From: Rostratula benghalensis
Lineage: Eukaryota; Chordata; Aves; Charadriiformes; Rostratulidae
Direction: 5' to 3'
Length of the DNA stretch: 64,000 nucleotides
Assembly: GCA_013399305.1 (NCBI GenBank)
Contig: VXAI01000115.1
Coordinates: 165,560-229,559, forward strand
Shown here: positions 26,400 through 36,600 of the stretch, piece by piece
How positions within the stretch are numbered: position 1 is the stretch's first letter
Layout of the letters: each line of letters opens with the position of its first letter
Made by a program: the position numbers and the translations under genes
Notes under the pieces: generated by a model
What the model saw: only the letters and a program-made list of their open reading frames with translations
Told to the model about the DNA's origin: nothing
Databases searched by the model: none

Positions 26400-26411
26400 C
26401 TTTCCCCACAT
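26400..26411 (-). CDS. DCUN1D2: Candidate DCUN1D2 first coding exon end (alternative start M-W-G-K)
   Basis: On the minus strand ATG at 26411-26409 is followed by TGG GGA AAG and a donor GTGCGG at 26399. Joined in frame to exon 2 this would begin MWGKHKLKSS. The known family start is M directly before HKLK, which needs ATG followed at once by GT. No such ATG|GT was found in the visible CpG-rich sequence. Either this alternative is used or the real exon 1 is in the N gap. The upstream frame is also open to 26726, so the start is uncertain. Confidence 0.3.
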
Positions 26412-26745
26412 GTCCCGGCCGCCGCCACCGCTGGCACCTGCGGGGGGTCGGCCGGCGGGAAGGTCCCCTCGCCCGGTGCCGGTAAGGAGGGGCGATGGGA
26501 GCCCAGGGCACAGGGCTCCGGCAACCTGCCCCGCCAGCCCCAAGCCCAAAAAAGGCAAAGGTACGCGACGCGCCGGCTGCCGCCGCTCGAAATACCCGCG
26601 GCGCCGCCCGCCGCCCCCGGTGACCTTCCCCGTTCTCGGCCCTGACGGAGAGGGACGGCGAGAGGCCGGCTCCTCACGGTGCGGATGTCCCCCCTCATCC
26701 CGAGGGCTTGGTCCCCCCTCACTCACAGCCTGTGCGGACCCCCCC

Positions 26746-27320
26746 NNNNNNNNNNNNNNNNNNNNNNNNNNNNNNNNNNNNNNNNNNNNNNNNNNNNNNN
26801 NNNNNNNNNNNNNNNNNNNNNNNNNNNNNNNNNNNNNNNNNNNNNNNNNNNNNNNNNNNNNNNNNNNNNNNNNNNNNNNNNNNNNNNNNNNNNNNNNNNN
26901 NNNNNNNNNNNNNNNNNNNNNNNNNNNNNNNNNNNNNNNNNNNNNNNNNNNNNNNNNNNNNNNNNNNNNNNNNNNNNNNNNNNNNNNNNNNNNNNNNNNN
27001 NNNNNNNNNNNNNNNNNNNNNNNNNNNNNNNNNNNNNNNNNNNNNNNNNNNNNNNNNNNNNNNNNNNNNNNNNNNNNNNNNNNNNNNNNNNNNNNNNNNN
27101 NNNNNNNNNNNNNNNNNNNNNNNNNNNNNNNNNNNNNNNNNNNNNNNNNNNNNNNNNNNNNNNNNNNNNNNNNNNNNNNNNNNNNNNNNNNNNNNNNNNN
27201 NNNNNNNNNNNNNNNNNNNNNNNNNNNNNNNNNNNNNNNNNNNNNNNNNNNNNNNNNNNNNNNNNNNNNNNNNNNNNNNNNNNNNNNNNNNNNNNNNNNN
27301 NNNNNNNNNNNNNNNNNNNN
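26746..27320. other. Assembly gap (575 N) in the shared promoter
   Basis: All bases are undetermined between CCCCCC on the left and GGGGTTGGGG on the right. GC-rich bird promoters are commonly lost from assemblies. Reading frames reported across it are artefacts of N. It may hide DCUN1D2 exon 1 and transcription start sites of both genes. Confidence 0.99.
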
Positions 27321-27947
27321 GGGGTTGGGGGATCTGCGGTTACGCTTCCCATCAGACGGCGGCGCTCGGGCCGCAGCTCCCGCCCGGCGCTGCGCTTTAA
27401 AGGTGCCGCTCGGTAACCGGCGCAGGGGGGAGGGTGGCGGCCGGCGGCAAGGACGGGTGCTCCTCGGTGCCTTCCATCAGCGGCCGCCGCCTCCCCCGCC
27501 TTCCGGCCCTCCCCCGGCTGCTGCCGGCTTCCCTCAGGTGAGCGGGGTGGAGGGAGGAAGCAGCGCCCGGAGCCGGCGGCTGCCTCCGTCTCCTTCCCGG
27601 GCCCGCTGCTGCCTTGAGGTGGGCGGTGGGTACTCCCCGGCGGTGTGTGTGGGGAGGTGATGGCTGCAAGGAGGCGGCGGCAGCGGCGGGATTGGCCCTA
27701 CTGCCGCGGGGACGGAAAGTTGAGCGCCGTTACCGGGGAGCTCCGGGCTGCGGGGCGGCCTCCTCCCTCCGCCGCCATGAGGGGACGGGAAGGGGGGCTG
27801 ATCGCGTCCGCGCTCTCCTCACCTTTCTCCGCTCTCTTCCTTCTTTTCCCCGGCTTTCCCCAGAAAAGAGAGATAGCGGCGGGGCGCTGCCTGGAAGCCG
27901 GCCGGCGGCTGAGCGGGGAGCGGCGCTCCGGCTGCCGTCGCTCTCAG
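27321..27947 (+). promoter_or_regulatory. TMCO3: TMCO3 promoter and 5' noncoding exon 1 region
   Basis: Two good donors could end a noncoding first exon: CAG|GTGAGC with exon end at 27537, and CAG|GTGGGT with exon end at 27947. The first is closer to consensus. The acceptor is TGTCTTGCAG at 30092. The transcription start cannot be defined. ATGs at 27660 and 27777 lie in a frame open to 27995, but without transcript evidence I do not call a protein. Confidence 0.5.
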
Positions 27948-28004
27948 GTGGGTGAGGGCCTGGGCTGTCCGGCGGGTCCGGGGAAGGAGCTCTGAATGGG
28001 AAAA

Positions 28005-28025
28005 GGGGGTGGGTGGGTGGGCGGG
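28005..28025 (+). repeat. G-quadruplex motif at start of TMCO3 intron 1
   Basis: Five G runs of at least three (GGGGGTGGGTGGGTGGGCGGG) separated by single bases. It starts 58 bases after the downstream candidate exon 1 donor, on the sense strand of TMCO3. Confidence 0.85.
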
Positions 28026-28050
28026 CAGGCAGGTGCGGGAAGACCCGCAA

Positions 28051-30092
28051 GCGTTTTAGGAAGAGAGGATAAATCAGGGGTTTGCCTCGGAGGTAGGGTT
28101 TGGGATCAGCTTGATGAAACCCTGCGCTTCGGTGTGGCGCTCAGGAAGGGGAAAAAATTCGGGAAGATGAGCTGCAATCCATCGGGAAACAAACGATGCT
28201 TACAAAGGAATCTAAGCGACTCTAAGTTCCCTGTAATTTGATAGTTACCGGTGCATGGAGACGAGTGGGTTGGTATCTTTTCCTCTTCCTTTTTATTTGT
28301 ACTCTAAAGCACATCATACATTTTTAGACGTTGAGGTCATTATTCCCTTAACAGCTTTTGAGCACTGCCCCAGGTGGCACTTTTCTAAATAGTTTTTGCT
28401 AACCAAGTGAAAAACACTGCTACCAAAACAAAAGTGTTATCTGTCTGAACCTGAAGCACGGTGGTAAGTTTCTTGTGGGAATAGGTTGTAATATATTCAG
28501 CAAAATCTCTTCCTCAACCATGTTAAACAGGAAGAATATTACTTTGTATGTGTGAAAAAGTATTTCCTTACATTTCATTCTAGGATTTTTCCGGGTGGTG
28601 GGAACTGTTAGTTTTTCCCAATCTCTTAAAATATTAAGCCCCATAGATTTATCAAAGTTCTGCAATATTTCTACTTTATTATATTATTGAAGTTAGATAT
28701 GCTATTAGATGTAGCTATGCTTTTGCTACTTTAATGATGCTTTCAGTTCTTAATTTTAAATGTTTTAGCTCTTCATGTTGTTAAACCCTAACCCATAGCC
28801 AGCTATTGAAAGCTAAATACTTTGGCTTGTACTTCATACACTGAAAATAAATAATCCAACCCAGAGACAGTTTTTCTTAGCTGTTTCTGAAACAGGGATG
28901 GGATGGCATTTTAAAAATGAAAGTAGTGTATGGCTGTGCTTCCCCTCTTCCCTTCCCATTATATATTGAAGATATATTGTGATTGTGACTGCTACTGCAT
29001 TATAGAGAAAGAAGGTTGTCTCTAACACATACTACTTCCAGATGACTCTGTCTGTATGTTGATTCCTCATTCAGACTGTTGGCCCAGAGATTAAAATTGC
29101 GGCTGAAGTTTTAGGCAAATGCCTGCTCTATTGATGAGCTATTATTAAGTTGTGTGTGTTGTGCATTTTAGAATGCTATGATTCAGGGATAAATATATGT
29201 ATTTTATGTACATTTATACACTGTTATGTATAGCTTTGTGGTGTGTGTGGGTGGGTTGTGGGGCTTTGTTTGGGGTTTTTTTAAAGGAAGTATTTTCTCT
29301 AGGATCTACTTTTGATATTAACTCCTGATGGTGTTAAAAGCAAATATTGCAGTTAAAATATAAATCTTCTAGTAGCTTCTGGGAAAATAACTTATGAATA
29401 AATTGATTTTACTATTAGTGTTCATATATCTATTTTAAAATCATGAGGATCATTAATAAGCTTTGAAGCTAAAATGCCTGAAAGCCATGCTGCCTTTCAG
29501 GGGAAGGTTTTTAATCCAAACTAGTGGTGCTCAGAAGTTCAGGAAGCTTTGTGGTTATTTCTTTACTATAGGAATGTTTCTTTCACAAGCGTGATTTATA
29601 CTGTAATCTGTTTCAGTTAAGCTTTTTTTTTTTAAAATTAGGTTTTGTATAGTTGAGTGTGTTAATGCTTCTGAGGCTGTGTAAATAACGAATGACTACA
29701 ACACAATATTTTTAAGATAGGCTTGAAAAAAAATATAAGAGGCTTACTGATAGATAAGATTAAGAGTTCTAGTGCTCGGCTGAAGTACAGCCTATGGCAT
29801 CGTGGCTTAGTATTTTTAATGGCTTTTCTCTTGTGTAAGAAGTGCAAGTGACTACCATGTGAAATGACTAAGCTTTTCATTCACTGTTTATGAGACAAGA
29901 TGATGTCTAGAAAATGGTCAAGGGGAAAACAAAAATCTATCGGTAACCTTGGGCTTTTGGTAACTGACTGAAGGAGACCATATACATTCTGTGTAGCAGT
30001 GTAGGATGCAGTCTTAAATTTGTTTTCTACATTTGTTTGACCTAATGGCTCAACATTATCATGTTTGTTAACTGATTGGTACTGTCTTGCAG
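28051..30092 (+). other. TMCO3: TMCO3 intron 1 (distal part)
   Basis: AT-rich intron with G/T tracts such as 29239-29283. No mobile element or other gene was recognised. It ends in the pyrimidine-containing acceptor ACTGTCTTGCAG. Confidence 0.8.
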
Positions 30093-30637
30093 CATGGTAT
30101 ACGTACTGGAGATGCAGAAATCATGTAGCAGTAAGCTTTGAGCAGTTGTGGATTATCAGTTTCTCCCCGGCAGCAGTAAAAAAGTGAAGAATGAAGGCAG
30201 CTGGATTTATTTCCCTCTGGACGTTGGTTTCACTGCCTTGTGGCCAGTTAGTAAATCCTGCAGAACACGAAGATGTAGTAAAGCATGCGATAAAGCTGCA
30301 CCGTGGGAAAGGAGCTGTTATCACCCAGAGAAAGCAGTGGGTGTTGGAGAGCTGCAGAAAACTGTCTGGTCTTCTTCGCCAGAAGAACGTTGTTCTCAAC
30401 AAACTAAAAAATGCTATAAGAGCAGTTGAGAAGGACACAGGACTGTCAGATGAAGAGAAACTTTTTCAGGTGCATACCTTTGAAATTTTCCAAAAGGAGC
30501 TAAATGAAAGTGAAAACTCGGTCTTTCAAGCAATCCATGGTCTCCAGAGAGCTCTACAGGGTGATTATAAAGATGTTGTAAATATGAAAGAAAGCAGCAG
30601 ACAGAGACTGGAAGCCTTGAGAGAAGCTGCAATTAAG
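30093..30637 (+). CDS. TMCO3: TMCO3 exon 2 (leader end, signal peptide, coiled-coil start)
   Basis: Coding starts at ATG 30191, with A at -3. The hydrophobic N-terminus [18 protein letters not shown] is a signal peptide. The strongly conserved segment [13 protein letters not shown], then [17 protein letters not shown], identifies TMCO3. The exon ends at residue 149 in phase 0 with donor GTTAGT. Reading on into the intron would add only 15 codons. Confidence 0.96.
30094..30141 (+). promoter_or_regulatory. TMCO3: Upstream ORF and start-stop codon pair in the TMCO3 leader
   Basis: The second base of exon 2 starts an ATG (30094) with a 15-codon frame ending TGA at 30139-30141. Inside it, in another frame, ATG at 30123-30125 is followed directly by TAG (30126-30128), a minimal start-stop element. 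No further ATG occurs before the main start at 30191. Such elements usually lower or condition main-frame initiation. The effect here is inferred. Confidence 0.6.
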
Positions 30638-33600
30638 GTTAGTTACCCCATGCTTATTACTAGAGTATTAATATTCTACTTGTGATTTTAATTTTATTAT
30701 GGCACGGTTTCAATCTGTTTCAATAAAAAAGAGGATCTACATGAAACTTGTAGTGTTTTGCTGTTTAAAATGGATTTGAATGGAGTATTTGTTTTCATTA
30801 GTAAAATTAGAAGTAATTATGGTGTAGATAGTAAAACTTACTAGCAGTCACCAGTTTGTATTTCAAAACACAGCTAAGAATAATTATAAAACCCATGGCA
30901 AATACTATGTTGAAGGGGTAAAGAATACAAGAAGTGAGTGAGAGCACGTAGCAAAGTTGCATTAAATAAACCAGTGGGATTATCAGAGTGGAGATAATGC
31001 CATGAACTGGCAAAATACTAATTGTTTTTTTCCACTTTAAATGAAAACTTCTCAACCAGAAACCTGCAATTTAAACAGAACAACTTGCCTCTTACCCACA
31101 TCTATACAAATATGGAAGTAAAATGTATGTGCAAATATGGGATGACTAGATTTTTAATCTTGGTATAGCACTCCTAGCCTAAGAAGTGCAGATTTGAAAA
31201 ACAGTGCTTTGAGCCTGCTGAGATAACCTGACCAAGAAAAGCACAGATGAGTAACAGCTGAGCACAAGTACTTCATGGAAAATCTGAGTTCCCGTGTCAA
31301 TGCAGACCTGTTAGGGTGTGCACAATCTGCCACTGTCTGCTGAGCTTGGTAGCACTCAGACTGTGTACTGAAAGTCTCCCATTGAGAGAAAAGGTCATTT
31401 AATTGATTTGGTATTTAAATTGCTCTTTTCCTTGCTCTACCCCTCAGCCACTGGAGGAATATATTACATGTCGTCTTTGTTTGCTGTTTTTTAAAGAAGG
31501 GGCTGCCCTTGCGTAAGGGTGCAAGAGAAGGGGGAAAAAAACCCCACAGTAATTGGTATATAGCATGTAAGCTGGGAGAATCTCTGAAGAGCATTTGTAT
31601 AAGAGATGTGCAGATCTTAACAGGTGAAGATGGAAAGAGGTTGTATGCAAGAATGGTGTGAATTGTAGCCAGAAAGGCTGGTGGACAGAGAAATTAGGAT
31701 TATGGATTTGGGAGACTGGAGTGGTCTGTGCAGTGAAAACGAAGACTAGATTATGACCAATTTGGATAGGGAATAGATTGGATCTATGTGTGTTCCAATG
31801 AAGTGCTCAATATGACTTTGATACTGGCATTTAATGGTAGTGCCCACCTCTGCTGCATAGAAATGGTAGCAATTGTCATGAAAATTACTTGATTTTTCCA
31901 CCTTTTTTTCCTCAGAGCTCTCAAGATAGCAGCAGTGAAGCTGCCTAGAATCTTCTTTCTCATTTACCTAATTCTTGGCAATGTTACTGTAAAATACTGA
32001 AGTAATCTATCTTTGAACTTGAGAATGGTGGTTCCTCATTTTTCTCATAAAATGGGCTTGTGTGTATAATGACGTGTTAGAGATGTGGGTCCTGTCAAAA
32101 CTTGACTTGTGCAGAGGTGGACTGTGAAGGCCTTTGTTGCATTATTGTATCAAGATATTTATTTGAACAAGCAATCTTTTACACTCTTCCTTCTTATGTC
32201 ATGCATGTGATCATTTGAACAGGATACTTGTTGTTTTAACCTTACAATTGTTACATAAAGTAAGGCAAAGGATAGTGGAGAAAATGCAGGCCAAAGGATG
32301 AAAATTACACAGGATACATTGTTATTACTTCAGAAGACACAAATTAGGTCCAATTTTGTTCTGGTTTCCTTTTACTGTAATGATTGCTTTGGTGTACTTA
32401 CAAGACATCCTTTCAATTTTTTAAACAGCATTCAAGTGGAAAATAAAAATGACTGAAGAGGGTGCTGACTCTTCCCTTCGTTTTGTTTATATTGAGTTGA
32501 AGTAGTTGGAAGATTTTAGTGTTTGGGATACGTATGCGTGTCTGATGCATTTCTTGCTGGTTCTGCTGCTGGGAAAAGGTATAGTGGAATCATCCATGGT
32601 GGGGGAGAGGAAGGAAGAGGTGCTCAGAATATCTTCTGCCTTCCTTTGCTCCAGCAACCTGTGTGGAGATTTGGGTGCCTACTGTTTGGAAATTGATGGA
32701 AAAAATAACTCAAGTAGTGCAAAGGTGCATCCTCCTCTCACCACACTTTTTTTCATCTCTGATTAAACATAAGTTTAACAACTTAGGTTGTTAAACAGCA
32801 GCACTGCATTTTTAACCAGCATTGTCCCAAAGTCTTACTTAATCCTACTTCATGTGTTTCTGGGTGTTCCAGTCTGGGAACAGTCCAGAACTGTCCCAGT
32901 CCAGTTCTGGGTGAACACAGTTCTGGGTGTTCCATGAAACAGTTCCTGTTTAGTGCATGGGCAGTCCTTATGTGTATTGCCTTGCTTAAGAGATTGATTG
33001 GTATGTACTTTGGGATCAGATGTCTCAGATCTCGGTGCGAATTGCAGAACAGCACTTGTACTGGGATGCATTTCTGCTTAACATCTCACAGGCTGTTTGA
33101 GAATCTGGCCTTTTCACACACACCATTCTCTGTGATTGTCCTGCTTCTGGTCTGTAGGTGAAAACAGAGATGCTACTTTGATAGACTACAAAAACCTTTG
33201 TCTTCATTAATTAAAGGAACTTGGAGAGAAACTCATTTTTCAAAACTCTTTTACCTTGCCATTCAGAGAAGGTTAATCTCTTGTGAATCAGTCTTACTTT
33301 TTTCCTTGCAGTTTGCCTCTAACCATTCAGTGAGCTTTTCTTAGCCAACAGAAAGGCCTGATCGTCTCCCTGCACCCAAAACCCATTCCATTTTTGAGGG
33401 GAAAGAATCCAACCCTTGTCAATTCCATCTCATGTTCTGAGTCGTTGCTGACTGAGGAAAGAATCTGCAGCTTGTACAGAGGCTGTCTTTTTACATCCTC
33501 CAGGCAATGCCTGCTAGCAGAGAACAACAGATAGGAAATGTTTTCCCTTGAGGCTGCACGAGAGTGACTGTGTCTCTTGCTTATATGTTGCATAAGAGCT

Positions 33601-36600
33601 AAAGTGGTTGACATCGGGCCAAACACATTAATAATTACGTTCTTCCCAACTCCAGTTATTTTGGGAACTGGGTAATTTTCATCCTGCTGGTGTAACTATG
33701 GTAATTCTAAACACTGTAACAGACAAGAGCCAGCAGTTCTGTGGCTTCCTCACAACCAGAAGTATTCATCTGACTGTGAGGATTTTAAAAGGGGTTAAGC
33801 TACAGTTACAGGCTGTACTGAATGTACTCTTGTCTTGGCATCAAGGAACTGATTAAATGGTATGCATGCTCCTGCAGGTTTCAAGGGGAGAAAAATAGAT
33901 GTCCATCTGCAAATATGTGGAGGAGGGGATGCTCCAGTTACCTAAACATAGGAGTTTAGGACTATTTTAGATGCCCAGGTTATCCAAGATACCTCTGTAG
34001 AACAGGCGGGTAACACACACAACCCAAGAGAGGCTTATGTTCTATCTGATTTCTAACTGGGCATGGCAGGGCATCTAAAATGGAGAAAGAAACTTAAGTT
34101 TTCTGGGAATTTAGTCTGACCTAGAGATTGCTCATGGGTTTTTTTGCCTGGTCTGTTTTTTCCCTTGGTAATAATATTGGCTATCTTAAAGAACAGATGT
34201 AGGGTCTCTCTCATCTAAATATTCTAAGCATCCTGAATCTAACTGAAAGGAAGAAGCCTGCCATTGTGTATGTTTCCTCATTCATAATTGTTCTCTCTCT
34301 CCCAACCAGTGTGTCTTTCAAAGAATGTAGGCATGTAAAGTGAAGCACCTGATCTTTCTTTTTCAAAAAATCACAAATTATACCCTGTCAATACATAAAG
34401 CATTATGCTTGGTTATTCTCTTGGCAACTACTTAGAAGGTGCAGTGTTAAGTCTTAACACTTTAATCAGTTTTAATCAGTGACTTACTATTTTTAATCAC
34501 CGGAACATCCAAAGCGAAACAAAATACCATAACTTTATCAGGGAAGCTACTGAGATAATGTTACACCATATCAAACCACATCAGCATTTTTATTTTGCTT
34601 AATTCTGAAGCCTAGAGATGGTTGACAGAAGATATTAGTGCAAGCTCAGAAGAGACCCAAACTGAAAAGATGGACGAAATCAAGTATTTTACTTTTGCTA
34701 GGAAAAATGGTTCTTGGGAAGGACACACAGGAACCTCAGCTAGAGTGCTTGACTGCTCACCTGTTCTCTCTCCCAACTGTGGTTGGTTGTGTGGTTTTTT
34801 TTTGTTTGTTTTGTAGCTGTTTCCTCAGTTGTAAATTCTGAAAAACATAAGCACGGGAAGAGGTCTATTTATAAAATGGCTTATAAAATTAAGATTGTGT
34901 TTTCCTTCCAATTTGTTTGTTGCAGCTAGTAAAGCTATGCTTTCAGTGTTGTTTTGATTCCCTGCTAATGCACTGAGCATTAAACTTGTCTGAAATGTTT
35001 CCTAGAGTTCCTCAAAGTAATTCCTTCCGTGTATTTTCTGGATATATCCATGGGGCAGCTCTACTGTTTAGTGGATTAGAAGAGGCAATTGGTGGATATC
35101 TTGTTTGGTTAAGTTTTTCTTGCCTACTTTCCCCAGTGAAAGTTGGCAGAAGAGAAAGCAATTTCCAGCTAATGTTATGAAGTCTATAGTGATTTTGCAA
35201 TTCCACTCCTAGGATGTTTTGTGTCAACAGAAGCGTACATTTATGTCAAATGTTCTTCTGCTTGAAGGCCTGGCCAGCACTTTATCTGTGTGTTGTAAAA
35301 TTCAACAGGAAGAAATGGAATACGTGGAACTCTTAGCAGCAGAAAAACATCAGGTTGAAGCCCTTAAGAACATGCAGCATCAAAACAAAAGCCTGTCAAT
35401 GCTTGATGAAATTCTAGAAGATGTCAGGAAGGCAGCTGATAGACTGGAAGAGGAAATAGAAGAGCATGCCTTTGATGACAACAAATCTGTAAGTGATGTT
35501 TTAGACTTAGTCTTTTTATTGATATATATTAATTTTTTAGTTGGTATTTGCACTGTTAGGGGTGTTTCTCCTGTGTTAAATAGTGGTTAGGATTTTAGTG
35601 ACTGCTTTAAAAAAACAAAGCAAAACACTTTTGGCTCTACCTTTGCTCTTGCTTCCCTTTCAACAGAAGAAAGTCTTTAGTAGTAAGATAATTGCTTTTT
35701 AGGAGTGAACAAAGAGGAATATTTACTCTGTTTTCCTTGTGATTGCTAGTGTTTTGATTTGCAAGTCTTCCCTGCAGCTGCCACTTTGACAGTGAAAAGT
35801 GTAGTCCATCTCACTGCTACAGCCTGTAAGAATTATGCCATCTTGGTGGTGGTGACTCTGATATTTAGGCTTTGCAGGATATGGAGTTACCATGTTAAGC
35901 GCAGTCTCCACTTTTTTCTCTTTTGTTGAGAAAGTTATGGGAGAACAAGAATCCTTGCAGTTAGTTTTCAGTCTGGGATAAGATATATTATCCAAAGTAA
36001 GGACCTGAAATGTGTTTGTGGTGTTGCTTGCTTCCACGTCTGACTTCCTCTGCTTTTCATACGTTGGCCTGTTTATATAGTTCCTTGTTTCTATGTTGTG
36101 TGATGGACAGTATCTCTCAGGTAAGGCTGTGTGTATTTGGAGCTGGGAGTACATCAGTTTGTTCTAGAGTCCCGTTGTGCCATCCCGGGAGACTGACTCT
36201 CTAAATTGGTCCTTAGTGCGTATTCACAGGTTGCAATTCTATTTGGCTTTTGCTCTTGGAAGGTTTTTCTTGATTTGCAGCTTGACTTGGGGGTCCTGGT
36301 AGACAGCAGGATGACCATGAGCCAGCTCTGTGCCCTGGTGGCCAGGAAGGCCAATGGCATCCTGGGGTGTATTAGAAGGGCTGTGGTCAGTAGGTCCAGA
36401 GAGGTTCTCCTCCCCCTCTACTCTGCCCTGGTGAGACCCCATCTGGAATATTGTGTCCAGTTCTGGGCCCCTCAGTTCCAGAGGGACAGGGAACTGCTTG
36501 AGAGAGTCCAGCGTAGAGCCACAAAGATGATGGAATGGAGCATCTCCCATATGAGGAAAGACTGAGGGAGCTGGGTCTCTTTAGCTTGGAGGAGACTGAG

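Larger units (their letters stand above)
26150..28050. promoter_or_regulatory. Bidirectional CpG-island promoter of DCUN1D2 and TMCO3
   Basis: The only long GC- and CpG-rich stretch in the window lies between the 5' ends of two divergent genes, and no TATA box was seen. Visible motifs include an ETS/GABP-type CCGGAAG (minus strand, 27506-27500), an inverted CCAAT box ATTGG (27691-27695) and a YY1-type GCCGCCAT (27771-27778), with many GC boxes. A 575-base gap (26746-27320) removes the centre, so transcription start sites cannot be placed. Confidence 0.85.

Noticed and set aside
26241..26726. 161-codon minus-strand frame in the CpG island that ends in the MWGK candidate
   Set aside because: Composition is what GC-rich DNA gives by chance. 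Only the last four codons are considered as a possible DCUN1D2 start; the longer N-terminal extension has no family support.
26347..27660. A 437-codon plus-strand open frame and several others across 26.3-27.7 kb
   Set aside because: They run through 575 N bases, so they are open only because N cannot give a stop. Their visible parts are Pro/Arg/Gly-rich CpG-island sequence with no domain.
30148..30429. 93-codon overlapping frame in TMCO3 exon 2
   Set aside because: It is a shadow of the real coding frame and begins with GTG, not ATG.
30191..30685. Exon 2 read-through form of TMCO3 (164 codons)
   Set aside because: The extra 15 codons are intronic sequence after a clear GTTAGT donor, and no polyadenylation context was convincing.
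36206..36565. Plus-strand frame in TMCO3 intron 3 as a host gene
   Set aside because: It is the ORF2 C-terminus of the CR1 element at 36275-36947 and not a host gene.
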